In this document: positions 1 to 11,103 of the stretch, in pieces
Layout: every line of letters starts with the position of its first letter
How positions within the stretch are numbered: the stretch's first letter is position 1
Assembly (NCBI GenBank): GCA_030844895.1
Contig: CM061233.1
Span: forward strand, 66,021,656-66,085,655
Length of the DNA: 64,000 nucleotides
Source of the DNA: Ambrosia x helenae
Taxonomy: Eukaryota; Streptophyta; Magnoliopsida; Asterales; Asteraceae
Reading direction: 5' to 3'
Program-made: the position numbers and the translations under genes
The notes under the pieces: model-generated
Databases searched by the model: none
What the model was told of the DNA's origin: nothing
The model's input: only the letters and a program-made list of their open reading frames with translations

Positions 1-206
1 ATAAGGCACAAAACACTTAGCAATTGGGACAAACCCGATCGGTGCATGTATCCCTTTGTCTTTTGGCTATCCACGCCACCACATGATGCATGATTAACCG
101 TCCGTCGTTTTTAACGTTATTTTCACGAAATTAGTAAAATAACGTTAAAACTAGTGCAACTTTACTTTTGCCCCCCAAGGGCCACACATATATACATTAT
201 AGGCTA
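1..206. repeat. Dispersed repeat, partial copy at window edge
   Basis: This stretch is nearly identical to 62498-62696; only a handful of substitutions are visible. Similarity stops after the shared run ending in acatatatacattata. The left boundary lies outside the window. No ORF is visible. The copy at 62498 continues to the left into a SINE-like stretch, so this may be the distal part of a larger dispersed element. Confidence 0.8.
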
Positions 207-289
207 AAAGTTGCCTAAACCTCTAAAACATCCTAAATGAGAACAAGTCCTAAACAAGCCTAAAACATCTCTAAAATCCTTAAAAATGT

Positions 290-405
290 ATTTTATACTA
301 TGCGCCTAATTATAAAAAACCCTCGTTTTTTATGCGCCTTGCGCCTAGGCTCCGGGCTTGGCCGATGCAGCCTTGAGTGTGCCTAGGCGCTTTGACAACT
401 ATGCT
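290..405. repeat. GCGCC-rich repeat fragment
   Basis: Several copies of the word tgcgcctt or gcgcctaggc occur in both orientations, ending in a cgctttgacaactatg motif. This resembles the ends of common plant MITEs and lies just upstream of the first visible exon of the PfkB gene. I could not find a matching second end or a target duplication. Confidence 0.35.
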
Positions 406-447
406 CCAAACTGATTATTTTGACTTTAAGCTGCAAGTTGTATTCAG

Positions 448-3400
448 GTGCAATATGCAGCAGGAGGTGTAGCAAGGAACATTGCTGAGTGTGTATCAAA
501 ACTTGGAACAAAGCCTTACATGATAAGTGCACTAGGGTTGGACATGCCAGGTCAGCAATGTCAATAGTATCCACTACATGTAGCAATCAAGTTATGTTTA
601 TCTCTCACGGGTAGAAATGTTTTAGCTTAAATGGACACGTGTCAAACGGGTAGAAAGGTGCACGTTAAAGCTTAAAACCTCCTAATTCATTTTATTCGAG
701 AGTTATATTAATAATGTAATGTTATAACTTTTGTAGTTATATTTGACAACTGACACACTGTTTATTTATGAGAAGTTCAAAGGATTTTACATTGTTAGAT
801 TCAACAGGGAATTTGCTGCTGGAATACTGGAAGTCGGCAGGATTATCATTAGAAGGTAGACTCATTCTGACCAATTCTGATATTATATATTAGATTACAT
901 TTTTGTGAAGAAAAGACATTCAATGTTGATATAAATATAAATTTGTATTTTTATTTATTTATGTAAGGCATTCGGATGGGCGATGAGATTGAGACTCCAG
1001 TTGTATGCATTGTCTTTGATACTGAAGGAGAACCAGCTGCTGGTGTTGCAAGTGTTGGATCGCTTGTAAGTATCTTTTTAAAATTGTATGGATTTTGCAT
1101 AGCATTAGTTCTAAATAATTAAAGTTGACAAGTTTAGTACTTTAGTTATATACTTATTTATGGGTCGATATTGGTTATGGTTTAGTTGACAAGAGTAAAG
1201 GGTCAAACGGGTTAAAAGTCACCAAAAATCTCGTTTTAATGCTTACAATCTCCTACATCATTATTTGAGGTTCGATTTATAATGTAATAAGTTATTAACT
1301 AATAACATAGTTGTTTTATTTATAGTTAACGCGTTAACTAGTTATAAGAAACTAGTGGGGTGCCCGCGCGTTGCGGCGGAGACCACAACACTCTAATTGA
1401 TGATTTTAAGGGTGTGTATAAGTTGTTGTTCGGTTCACTTCGGTTTCGAGCCATAATCAAAACAAAAAATTTCGATCAAGATATTTCAAAAACCGATTGG
1501 TTTCAATTATTCATTTGTTCTAGTTTGGTTAATCGGTTATAAACATCGGTCCAACTGGTTTTCGATAAATAACCAAAAACTTTACTTGAGTTGGAAATGT
1601 GGACTTGAGTTGAAGTACTCAAGAAGGAGAACCCATTATTATTTATTTATTTATTTTTATGTTATTGTCCACTCCTTTTATATGAATATTTCTAAATAGC
1701 TTTGCTTGAAATTCATTATAAACATAATCTTTCTTTTCCGATCATAGAATCCGGTGACCGTATAGTTTAAATTAGATTAGCCATACGTAGTAATTTCAAA
1801 ATTCAAATCATTACCTCATGATTAAAAACATGACTTTCATTATTGATTTTTAGATTTCTATATAATATTATAAGGTTTATAAAACTTTAACTATTATAAA
1901 GTACATAGTTCTATATAAAATAGTATAACAAAACTTATACCATATATTATGAATTATTTTTTATGTGTTCTATTTAATGTGTTTAAAATAATTGTAGAAT
2001 TGAATGTCATGTGTTGTCAAAAACATTTCATGACTCTTGATTATCTTTTAATTAAATATGGTGTTTAAAAGACAATTTTACCCTCAAAAAGTAGTTATTA
2101 TATGCATTGTGTGTTGTACCATATGTAATCAAACTTGTACCTCTTAAATTTTAAGAAGTCCTTGTCAAATGCTTTATAAGATAGTATAGATATAGATATA
2201 GATATAGATATAGATAGATGAACGATTTTTTTTAGGGCCAACCAGACTCGAGTCGACCTGTTTCAACTTTCAACCTAAATTTGTTACCCAACCTGCCCAT
2301 TTTGCCACCTCTACAACTAACAGACAAAATTACGTGATTTCTTGTTATCCGTCCTAGGAACGCTTTCTTACACCTGAGTGGATTGTACAATTTAAACGCA
2401 ATATAGCATCAGCTCCTATCGTGATGGTTGATGCAAACTTAAGTCCAGCAGCTCTCAAAACGTCTTGTCAGCGTATGTACCCCCAAATTAAATTAAAAAA
2501 ATAATAAACAAAAAAAATAATTTTGTTTTGAACATTTTTTAATCTTCTTCTTGCAGTGGCTGCAGAGATTGGTACCCCGGTGTGGTTCGAGCCTGTTTCT
2601 GTAGCAAAGTCAAAAAGAATCGCTTCCGTTGCCAAGTATGTGAGTCTCTAATTCAAAAGCTCTTGTTTCAAATCTGTAAGCTGAAATATATAATTTAACA
2701 ATAACACTTGACCGAATATAAGGAATTAATATAGATAGCGATTTTGATCACTTTATTTTGAATGAGTTGATTCAGATTATGTTTCAAAATCACAAAAATA
2801 GCGTAAAAGGAATCGAGTCAACTGGCCAGAAGTTGCCCAAAATGCATTTTGATTGCTTAAATGATAAAACCTCAGTCATCTTATTCAAATAGTTTGATTA
2901 TTTCGAAACAGTATAGCTTTTTAATCATATTTGACTCACTAAATACTGTTGAAAAAGTTCTAATTTTGGGACCAAAAGTAGGTAGGGTCAACACAGCCTA
3001 ACATTGCACTAAGTTAACATTTTGGACCGTCACTCAACCCGCCGTTTTGCCACCTTTAGTTTAATTCCATTCATTATAAACTTGGTTTAAAAAAGCGCGA
3101 GGCGCTCCGAGGTGTTTTGGTTCCAAAATCCGAGGCGCGTGGCTTAAAGCGCGAGGCGGGAGCTTCACGCATGTAAGGCGCCCAAGGTAAAAAAGAGTAA
3201 AAAATATTTATACAGCCAATACTACATATTCTACTTGTTAATCAATCCTAAACACAATAACATAACCCAAAAAAAAACACTAATTTTGACTGAGGCGGCG
3301 CCTTACAGCGCTTCATGTAGTTGAGCGCCTCAGGCAAAAAAAAAAGCGCTTTTCCTAGCGCCTCAAGCGCGCTTTTTTTAAACCAAGATTACAAACAACT

Positions 3401-4233
3401 ACATTTTGATGTTTCATTGATTTTATACAATCTCAAATGTTGATGTTTATATTTCTAACTTATGCAATCTTTTGCATTGACACGTAAATTTGTTACAGGT
3501 AACGTTTACTTCACCTAATGAAGACGAGCTAATTTCCATGGCAAATTCTCTATCTTCTAAACAAAAGTTTCCCCCAATTACAAAAAATAATAACACCACA
3601 ATATCATCTCTATTTCAACTATTAAAACCCGCAATATGGGTTTTACTTGAAAACGGCATCAAAGTGGTTATTCTAACCCTCGGGTCAAAAGGAGTATTAT
3701 TATGCTCTAAAGGACGATTCGACTTTCAGCATATTGGGCCAAAAAGAAACAACAGGTCACATGAAATTGGCAGAAGGTTACACGAAACCATAAGTCATCT
3801 CTGCCCATCTGACCGTTTTTTAGTGCATTAAGGCTAGAAAAAAGGTCTAGTATTAGCCCGTATGTGGTGCATTTTCCAGCTGTAGAATGTGCGTCGGTGG
3901 TGAGGCTGACGGGTGCTGGTGATTGTTTAGTTGGTGGAGCAGTTGCTTCAATTTGTGCAGGTTTAGATGTTATGCAAAGTGTTGCGGTTGGAATTGCAGC
4001 TGCTAAAGGTGCTGTTGAGGTGGAGACAAACGTACCCAACGATTATAATTTGGATCAAATCGCAGGTATGCTTTAAAAGTTTGTTGCAGTTTTAAAACCT
4101 CGACCCGTTTAAAAGTAGGTAAATTCGTGTGGTTACGCTTTATCTCTAATGTAACTTTTTTTTATATACTGCAGCCGATGCAAGATCAGCGTACTTGGGT
4201 GCTAAGGTTGTTTTTTGCGAATCGATGTTGTAA
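448..4233 (+). CDS. PUKI: PfkB-family sugar kinase, probable pseudouridine kinase (5' end missing, frameshift)
   Basis: The visible exons, with GT/AG borders and compatible phases, are 448-550, 808-855, 968-1065, 2358-2472, 2557-2639, 3499-4065 and 4175-4233. The first encodes the N-terminal PfkB signature (GGVARNIAECVSKLG). Exon 3499-4065 carries the catalytic signature TGAGDCLVGG, whose Asp is the catalytic base. The order and spacing fit the plant peroxisomal pseudouridine kinase family (Arabidopsis At1g49350 type), which phosphorylates pseudouridine in RNA-nucleoside salvage. That assignment is from remembered family sequences. The start-codon exon and sugar-binding N terminus are not seen, so they lie before the window or are lost. 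In exon 3499-4065 the frame breaks at a run of six T (3816-3821). The upstream frame hits TAA at 3829, while the downstream frame is open through the catalytic site. The exon is one base short for its entry and exit phases, so this is either a real lesion or a homopolymer error. Confidence 0.75.
1345..2220. repeat. Possible dispersed element in a PUKI intron
   Basis: The intron between the exons ending at 1065 and starting at 2358 contains a GC-rich motif at about 1356-1383 (gtgcccgcgcgttgcggcgg) typical of the ends of dispersed plant repeats. A short tandem run of tatagatatagata follows near 2183-2219. No terminal inverted repeat or target duplication was found, so the borders are guesses. 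Confidence 0.3.
3082..3387. mobile_element. Mutator-like MITE in last large PUKI intron
   Basis: The left end reads ttggtttaaaaaagcgcg and the reverse complement of the right end reads cttggtttaaaaaaagcgcg, giving terminal inverted repeats of about 20 bp. Nine-base flanks attataaac (3073-3081) and attacaaac (3388-3396) differ at one position, consistent with the 9-bp target duplication of Mutator-type elements. The interior is GCGCC-rich and has no coding capacity. It ends about 110 bp before the acceptor of exon 3499-4065. Confidence 0.6.
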
Positions 4234-5094
4234 AACATTGTCATCAAGAGATTCCTAAACATCAAATGAAGCATTGTTGAACATTTGTTTACTCTTTTAT
4301 CATTGTTACATAAAATTTAACTGACTATGCTCTTATTCAGATATTTATAACTTTTTCGATCTGTCTTTTGATATCGATTTCGGGTTGCTATCATGTCATG
4401 AACTTGTTGCGACCTGCTCTGTGATTCTTTACTATGATCGGATTATACATAGAACAAATACAACTCCAATATCAAAAAGAATCTCCGGCAAATTGTCTCA
4501 AAGATTTAGGTTAATCAAAGGCAAATTGTCACAAGAATCTCCGGCCTTTGACACGTTCAGTTCCTTGGCACCAAAAGCGGTGCGGTTTTTGGCTCGGGTT
4601 CAACGGGTGGTGCAAAACAACTTTTTCACCCTTCAAGGGCGGGGTTTTGTTTTTAGCAGATTCGGATTTTCTATCTAGAAAGGGGTGGCAGCGCAGCTTG
4701 TTGCCCGCCTACCTACCATCCTTTGAAGATAAATAAAATTGCTATGGTAAAAATCTTTCCGAAAATTAATTTTCGGAATTAGAGGGACTAAATTTGCCAA
4801 TGTTGAAACCTTGGAAATAACTGCCTTTTTAAAAGGCAGTTAATGGGCCTGAATTCAAATACATTTTTTGATGTTGGTCGAAAACGCTCTGGTTCTATCA
4901 ATCATAAGCCGACTATAGATTTTCAATCTCTGATTGTATCCGATTGAATATTCCAATTGAACCGTCGAATTGATTCAATCTGAAAGCGATTATGTGCCAT
5001 TAGATATTTTAATTATCCTGTTATTTTATTCATTGTTAGTGTGAATCCCCAACAGATACCTCATTACCTTAACATGTTCTTAACTAATGAGTGA
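4234..5094. other. Intergenic region between PUKI and PPR gene
   Basis: This contains the 3' flank of the PfkB gene and the 5' flank of the E-class PPR gene. The only small ORFs (around 4385-4736) have no recognisable domain. No repeat ends, RNA gene or clear promoter element was recognised. Confidence 0.6.
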
Positions 5095-7158
5095 ATGACT
5101 ATGAGTTTACTCATTGACAGTCTAAAATCTTACTGTAACACCATAAAGTCCGGTCATAACCCTACAGTATATGCATACAACCAGCTCATACATTTATACT
5201 CAAAACATGGGCTTATAAAAGACGCCTGCAAGCTGTTCGATGAAATGCCTGACCGAAATGTGTTCACTTGGAATGCCATAATATCTGCCCATATTAAGTC
5301 CAATAATCTTGATCAGTCAGAAGCTCTATTCAATGCAGCCCCATGTAAAGATTCAGTGACTTACAATTCAATGTTGTCAGGGTATGCAAACAGTGAGGGA
5401 TACGAAACAAAGGCGGTTGGTTTGTTTAAGCAGATGCATTCTGTGAGGCATGAAGCACGAGTCGATGAGTTTTCACTTACAAGAATGTGTAACTTGACTG
5501 CAAAGTTAGGGAATTCGTGGTTCGGGAAGCAACTGCATTCGTTTATGGTGAAAACTGGGAATGATATAAGCGGGTTCGCAGTAAGTGCGTTAGTAGATAT
5601 GTATTCGAAATGCAGGTGCTTTGATGAAGCTTATAACGCATTTAATGGCTGCAGTCATGGGTCAGTGGATGTGGTTTCGAAAAATGCGATTGTTGCTGCG
5701 TGTTGCAGACAAGGGAAACTAGATATGGCCAGGGAGCTTTTTTTAAATCAGCCGGAGTTAAACGATGTGGTTTCTTGGAATACGATGATCGCGGGTTATG
5801 CCCAAAATGGGTATGATGAAAACGCCATTGAATTAGCTAGGTGTATGGAACGAAACGGGTTTAGATGGAATGAGCACACGTTCACTAGCGTGTTAAACGC
5901 GTGTTCATCTTTAAAGTGTTTGAAAATGGGGAAACAACTTCATGCCAGAATCTTGAAACAGATAATAAACTTGAATTTGAATCCTTTTGTTAGTAGTGGG
6001 ATTGTTGATGTATACTGCAAATGTGGCAACATGAAGTATGCAGAATTAATCCATTCACAAATCGGTGTCGATAATATGTTCTCCACCACATCGATGATCG
6101 TGGGTTACTCTTCACAACAGAACATGTCACAAGCGCGACGGATGTTTGATTCTTTAAAATCAAAGAATTCGGTTGTCTGGTCTGCGATGTTTTCTGGTTA
6201 TTTAAACTGCAACTGTTGTGAAAATGTGTTTGAATTATTTCACATGTTCAAACGCCAAGAACCAACTGTTGTTCCTGATGATTCAATCTGGTCCACCTTA
6301 CTAGGCGCATGTGCGATGCAGGCGATTATAGATCCTGGAAAACAAATTCATGGTTATGTATTAAGAACAAAGAATCACATGAGCGAGAAAACAATAAGTT
6401 CGTTAATTGACATGTATTCGAAATGTGGAAACATACTATACGCGCAAAGGATATTCAGACGACTCAAGGATAAGGATTCAGTCATCTACAATGTTATGAT
6501 ATCTGGTTTTGCTCACCATGGTTATGAAGAGCAAGCATTTGACCTTGTTGATGAAATGGTTAAAGACGGTTTCATCCCTGATAATGTAACTTTCATTGCA
6601 GTCCTGTCAGCTTGTCGTCACTCCGGGCTAGTTAAAACAGGTCAAGACTACTTCAAACTGATGACGGAAAGGTATCACATAACGCCTGAAATCGATCATT
6701 ATGCGTGTATGATTGATCTTTATGGGAGAGCGAATGAACTAGATGCAGCAATGGAGTTTATGAGAAAGATTCCTATAGAACTTGATGTGGTTATATTGGG
6801 GACATTTTTAAGTGCTTGTAGGCTGCATGGGAATCTTGAGTTGGCGCGCGAGGTTGAAGATGAACTGTTGCGAATTGGGGGGGAGAGTGGGACGCGGTAT
6901 GTACAGTTGGCGAATGTTTATGCATCTGAGGGGCGATGGGGCGATATGGGGAGGATAAGGAAGAAGATGAGAGGGAATGAGGTTGGTAAGACTGCGGGTT
7001 GTAGTTGGGTTCATGTTGGGAGTGAAGTTCATAGTTTTACGTCTGGTGACCCGCGTCGTTTAGAAAATGAAACTTTGTGTGATGTTTTGCAGTTTCTGAT
7101 TATGGAAATGAAAGAAAAGAAAAGATTCAAGTCTGTTTTTGATGTTTTTGAAGTTTAA
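5095..7158 (+). CDS. PLS-class pentatricopeptide repeat protein, E subgroup
   Basis: A single uninterrupted exon of 687 aa, as is usual for plant PPR genes. The tandem helical repeats begin near residue 28 (NQLIHLYSKHG) and continue with typical phrases such as VSWNTMIAGYAQNGY and YSKCGN to about residue 560. An E-type C-terminal extension follows (about 565-655, including GCSWVHVGSEVHSF). There is no DYW deaminase tail. Layout and wording match the family of Arabidopsis At3g18840, which suggests orthology (from memory). Proteins of this class bind organellar RNA one base per repeat; E-class members usually act in RNA editing with a partner deaminase. The first ATG (5095) is followed two codons later by another, so either may be used. 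No strong organelle-targeting peptide is obvious. The gene converges on the DYW-class gene at 7692-9641. Confidence 0.9.
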   Translation: MTMSLLIDSLKSYCNTIKSGHNPTVYAYNQLIHLYSKHGLIKDACKLFDEMPDRNVFTWNAIISAHIKSNNLDQSEALFNAAPCKDSVTYNSMLSGYANSEGYETKAVGLFKQMHSVRHEARVDEFSLTRMCNLTAKLGNSWFGKQLHSFMVKTGNDISGFAVSALVDMYSKCRCFDEAYNAFNGCSHGSVDVVSKNAIVAACCRQGKLDMARELFLNQPELNDVVSWNTMIAGYAQNGYDENAIELARCMERNGFRWNEHTFTSVLNACSSLKCLKMGKQLHARILKQIINLNLNPFVSSGIVDVYCKCGNMKYAELIHSQIGVDNMFSTTSMIVGYSSQQNMSQARRMFDSLKSKNSVVWSAMFSGYLNCNCCENVFELFHMFKRQEPTVVPDDSIWSTLLGACAMQAIIDPGKQIHGYVLRTKNHMSEKTISSLIDMYSKCGNILYAQRIFRRLKDKDSVIYNVMISGFAHHGYEEQAFDLVDEMVKDGFIPDNVTFIAVLSACRHSGLVKTGQDYFKLMTERYHITPEIDHYACMIDLYGRANELDAAMEFMRKIPIELDVVILGTFLSACRLHGNLELAREVEDELLRIGGESGTRYVQLANVYASEGRWGDMGRIRKKMRGNEVGKTAGCSWVHVGSEVHSFTSGDPRRLENETLCDVLQFLIMEMKEKKRFKSVFDVFEV

Positions 7159-7691
7159 AAGTACTGTTTGAGAGCATGAATTTGACACAATATGGACTGT
7201 GTTTTGGTTTAGTCTTAACGGGTTCAGTAAGAACTATGGACACATATAGCTAAACGGTCATGTTCAGGTCAAGGTAGCGGGTTTGTGGTTGACTCGTTTG
7301 ACCCGGTTAGTTTTATACCTATTCTTAAAATACTTTTTATGTGACAACTTAAATTGATTGATTAGATAGCTTATGGCAAATTTTCTAAGATAAAAAGATA
7401 AAACTGAACAAATGATTTACTTTACATTCATTTACATTTGTGGTTGTATATATGTAAAATAAAACAATAATTAAATAAAATAAAAATCTATGTTAAACAG
7501 CTCTTGTTCTTTTTTCAACACGGTAAAACTCGTGTCATGTTCAGGTTCATAGATCTGACATGATTTTCAGGTTTGTGTCAAAATATCAGGTAGCGCGATC
7601 GACTTGCTAACCCACGCGGCCTATTAAGCAGTAAGCACCTTTCATCAAACCTGGTCAGGGTGCTTAATAAGCAATCCTGCATAGTTACTAT
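7159..7691. other. Shared 3' region of two convergent PPR genes
   Basis: The 533-bp spacer must hold the 3' ends and polyadenylation signals of both convergent genes. It includes AT-rich stretches with aataaa-like words near 7450-7490. No ORF, repeat end or RNA gene was recognised. Confidence 0.6.
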
Positions 7692-9641
7692 TTACCAATA
7701 ATCTCTACAAGAACAAGAACCGTTACTAAACGAGTGAAACCGGCTTCTATCTCTCAACACAATCTCCACCCTAAAGATTTTCGATACGAGTTTCATAACC
7801 GTATGACAGTCCTTGCAAACCCGCAAGTTCTTAACGATTCTTATTACTTGTCCATCGCATAATCTTGACATCCCGAACGCAAGAGCAAGTTTTTCACTAT
7901 GTGTAACTACCGCGTTTTCTTTCTCCTCTTCTTCGATATCATGTAACACGCTGCCAACCACCTCCGGGGCATACCCGCCTTCAACTCTAAGTCGTAACAT
8001 AATCTTTTTAAGATTATCATACGCCTCGTTTGTAGCCTCGTTTTGTTCATCACCTGCGACAAAACTGTAAATGATTTTATCAACTTCAATCATGCTCCAA
8101 CCTGGGCTTTTCGTTAGACGTTGGCTATTCATTGACTTTCTCACGGTCGCCACGTTCTTCCATTTCCCAGCAACCGCGTATATGTTTGATAACAAAACAT
8201 GGTCACCCGAGTCATTAGGATCGAGTTCAGCTAGTTTGTTTAAAGCAAACTCAGCTAAGTCAACATTACCATGAATACTACAAGCGCCTAAAAGTGTTCG
8301 CCAAATAACCGCGTTTGGTTTAACTGGCATCTGAGTTATGAAATCAAGAGCCTTTTCAAGCTCGCCTGCCCGACCGTATAAATCAACCATACAACCGTAG
8401 TGTTCGTAGGTCGGTTCTATGCCATAGTGAGTTTTCATCATGGAAAAGTACCTATACCCGTGATCAACCAAACCCGCGTGGCTACAAGCGTACAAAATGG
8501 AAATGAAGGTAATCCCGTCCGGTTTGATTCCCAACTCTTCCATTCGATGAAACAGTTTTAACGCTTCTTCACCGTACCCTTGCATTGCCAATCCCGCCAC
8601 CATCGTTGTCCACGAAACTATGCTCTTTTTCCCGGGCATTCGTTCAAAAACCAAACGGGCCATGTTAATATGCCCACATTTCGCGTATGTATCCAACAAC
8701 GCGTTGTTCACAGTACTTCTCGATCCAAACCCGGATTTCTCAACATAACCATGAACAATCTTGCCAAACTCAAACGCACCGGCTTGTGCACACACCGAAA
8801 GAATCCCTGTCAAGCTTACTTCATTCGGTGTCAATCCAACCCGTTGCGATTCAACAAACAAATCAAAAGCTTCATTAAAACACCCATTGTGAGCAAACCC
8901 CACAATCATCGTACTCCAAGAAACCCCATCTTTCAACGGCATTTCATCGAAAAACAGCTTTTTCGCAAGCCGAATCTCCCCAACTTTCATATACCCAGAA
9001 ATCATAATATTAGTGGAGACCAAATCCCTAACTTGCATCCCTTTATACAACCTTTCCGCACCCTTTACATCATTACACCTAATACACGCTGTAATCATAG
9101 CATTCCACGCCACAACATTTGGTTGAAACATTTCGTCGAACACCTTACGTGCATAACCAAGTTTCTCACATTCCGCGTACATACTAACAAGTGTCGTCCC
9201 AACGAACAAATGGGTATCGAGCCCATACGTCACTGATTGGGAATGCAGTTGAATCCCAGTACTAAAACACCGTAAATTCGCTACAGCTTTAAGAACAAAA
9301 GCAAAAGAAAAACTGTCTGGTTTAACATTATTTAAGCTCCGACGCATGTCGACGAACGTAGTGAGAGAATTATACGGAAGATCAGAGTCAGAGAAGCCTC
9401 GTATGAGAGTGTTGTACATGAATGCATCTGGGTTTGGGAAAGAATGGAGGAGAGAGTGGGCGTAGTGAAGGGCGTCGGATATTATTATGGCACAGTGAAG
9501 AATAATATTACCGGTGATGAATGGGTCGGAGTGTTGACCGGTTTTGAGGAAATGGGTGTGGAGTTGTTTGAGAGAGGTGAGGGTCTTGCAGTGTTTGAGT
9601 AGTGAGAGACATGAATGGTCGAGGGTGTTGGAATAGACCAT
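7692..9641 (-). CDS. PLS-class pentatricopeptide repeat protein with DYW deaminase domain
   Basis: A single exon of 649 aa starting at an ATG (9641). PPR motifs of P, L and S type run from about residue 35 to 450, then E/E+ motifs, then a complete DYW domain ending in the diagnostic CSCRDYW. The zinc and catalytic signature is present: HSE at residues 581-583 (the HxE of cytidine deaminases) and CKDC around 609-612. The protein is therefore predicted to edit C to U in plastid or mitochondrial transcripts, with the repeats selecting the site. Sequence flow and length match Arabidopsis At1g74630 (from memory), so an orthologue is likely. No stop or frameshift is seen. The 5' flank is unusual: a hAT MITE begins 130 bp upstream of the ATG and a second lies about 660 bp upstream. 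Confidence 0.92.
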   Translation of the reverse strand: MVYSNTLDHSCLSLLKHCKTLTSLKQLHTHFLKTGQHSDPFITGNIILHCAIIISDALHYAHSLLHSFPNPDAFMYNTLIRGFSDSDLPYNSLTTFVDMRRSLNNVKPDSFSFAFVLKAVANLRCFSTGIQLHSQSVTYGLDTHLFVGTTLVSMYAECEKLGYARKVFDEMFQPNVVAWNAMITACIRCNDVKGAERLYKGMQVRDLVSTNIMISGYMKVGEIRLAKKLFFDEMPLKDGVSWSTMIVGFAHNGCFNEAFDLFVESQRVGLTPNEVSLTGILSVCAQAGAFEFGKIVHGYVEKSGFGSRSTVNNALLDTYAKCGHINMARLVFERMPGKKSIVSWTTMVAGLAMQGYGEEALKLFHRMEELGIKPDGITFISILYACSHAGLVDHGYRYFSMMKTHYGIEPTYEHYGCMVDLYGRAGELEKALDFITQMPVKPNAVIWRTLLGACSIHGNVDLAEFALNKLAELDPNDSGDHVLLSNIYAVAGKWKNVATVRKSMNSQRLTKSPGWSMIEVDKIIYSFVAGDEQNEATNEAYDNLKKIMLRLRVEGGYAPEVVGSVLHDIEEEEKENAVVTHSEKLALAFGMSRLCDGQVIRIVKNLRVCKDCHTVMKLVSKIFRVEIVLRDRSRFHSFSNGSCSCRDYW

Positions 9642-9770
9642 GGGTCAAGATTTTTGTTGGATTGTTTAGATGATGATGATGATGATACTTAACATGACTT
9701 TCGTATGTCCTGTTGTTTTGATTTACTCGGTTCGCATGCTGGTCCAGGTTGAAGAGGTACAGTCTACGAG

Positions 9771-10198
9771 TAGGGATGGACAAAAAAAAACCGGTTTTAG
9801 AACCTGACCCGGGAAAAAACCCGCTAAACCGGTTTGAGAAAAACCAGTTTTTGATCAAATCGGTTTGAAACCAACCCGGTTCGTAGAATTGGCATCGGTT
9901 GGTAGTTTCATTGGTCGAATAGGGTTGGAAACCGGTTTGAAAACCGGACCAGTTTGGGGAAAAAACCGGTTTTCATAGTGTATTTTGAATTTTTGATGAC
10001 CGGTTTGGAGGAAAAACCGGTTTTAAAACCCGGTCCGAATCGATGCCGGTCGATGGTTAGGGTCAGTGCTAAAAACCGTTTTGAAAACCGGACCGGTTTT
10101 TGCCAAAAACCGGTTTTACCCTCTTTAAAAAAAACCAAACCGGTTTAAGAACCGGACCGGTTTGTCAAAAAAAAAAAAAAACGATTTGTCCATCCCTA
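9771..10198. mobile_element. hAT-type MITE (ACCGGTTT-rich)
   Basis: The element starts TAGGGATGGACAAA and ends with its exact inverted complement. It is flanked by a perfect 8-bp target duplication, tctacgag (9763-9770 and 10199-10206), the hallmark of hAT transposition. The interior is built from many variants of the self-complementary word aaaccggttt. Small ORFs inside it are by-products of this repetition. It lies in the promoter region of the DYW-class PPR gene. Confidence 0.88.
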
Positions 10199-10297
10199 TC
10201 TACGAGTGGTGATCGGGTAGAGTGTACGTGCCACTTGCCCGAATTTGGTATTGAATTGAATTCATGAAGTATTTACCGAAGAAAGTGGGATTGTGTG

Positions 10298-10962
10298 TAG
10301 GGGCGTTCATCGGATTGGATAACGGGTTATTCGGATTACTCGGATCGGAATATTCGGATTTTGAAATTTTAGGAGCCTATCCGAAATTCGATCCGAACCG
10401 GATGTATAACCCATCCGATCCAAATCCATCCGAATAATCCAAATTATGGCAAACAACAATTTTCAATTTTTTTTTATTTTCCCTAATTTATGATTCTTAA
10501 CATTTTATTAATTTGAAATCAATAAACATACAAAAGCGGGAATAGCGATTAGTCTTAAACACAAATACAAAGTTCAAACTTCAAAATATAGTATTGAAAA
10601 CGTAAACTTAAACACAAAATCAAACTTCAAAGCATAGTTTTTAACACAAAATCAAGCATTACGAAATGTGACACCAACTGCTCTATATAGATGGGCGATG
10701 TTGAAGAATTAGGGTCTAGTATTGGCCTCATGCCTCATGAGTTGAACTACTTTTCAAACAATTGGTCACTCCTCTACTAAAACTCAATCGAAGCTTATTT
10801 GGATATCCGAATAACCCAAAATTTTAAATTCTAAAATCCGAATCCGATCCGATCCGAATATCTGAATAAGTAATTCGGATTCGAATCGGATCCATCCAAA
10901 TATCCAAATAAGAATTCGGATCGTTTTTTTTTATTCGGATTTCGGATTTTTTAACACCCCTA
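10298..10962. mobile_element. hAT-type MITE (TCGGAT-rich)
   Basis: The left end is taggggcgtt and the right end aacaccccta. It is flanked by a perfect 8-bp duplication, attgtgtg (10290-10297 and 10963-10970). The terminal 300 bp on each side are packed with variants of cggat and atccg (for example ggattattcggat), while the middle is AT-rich. There is no coding capacity. It sits only 99 bp from the preceding MITE. Confidence 0.88.
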
Positions 10963-10979
10963 ATTGTGTGTATGCCTTG

Positions 10980-10983
<4 letters not shown>

Positions 10984-11029
<46 letters not shown>
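10984..11029 (+). repeat. (GA)n microsatellite
   Basis: About 23 uninterrupted GA units lie directly after the target duplication of the preceding MITE. An ORF runs through it as an Arg-Glu repeat, which is an artefact of the dinucleotide. Confidence 0.95.
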
Positions 11030-11035
<6 letters not shown>

Positions 11036-11103
11036 TGGAGGCAAGGGAGATGTGTGAGTGGTATCTGGACGGGTTTCGCCTCTGGTTTTGGCGAGTAGTC
11101 GAT

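Noticed and set aside
8580..9236. 218-codon open frame on the plus strand
   Set aside because: It lies entirely opposite the DYW-class PPR gene, whose protein has clear domains; this frame is a shadow.
9771..10198. CRISPR-like or satellite array suggested by repeated ACCGGTTT
   Set aside because: Spacing is irregular and the segment has hAT ends with an 8-bp target duplication; it is a MITE in plant DNA.
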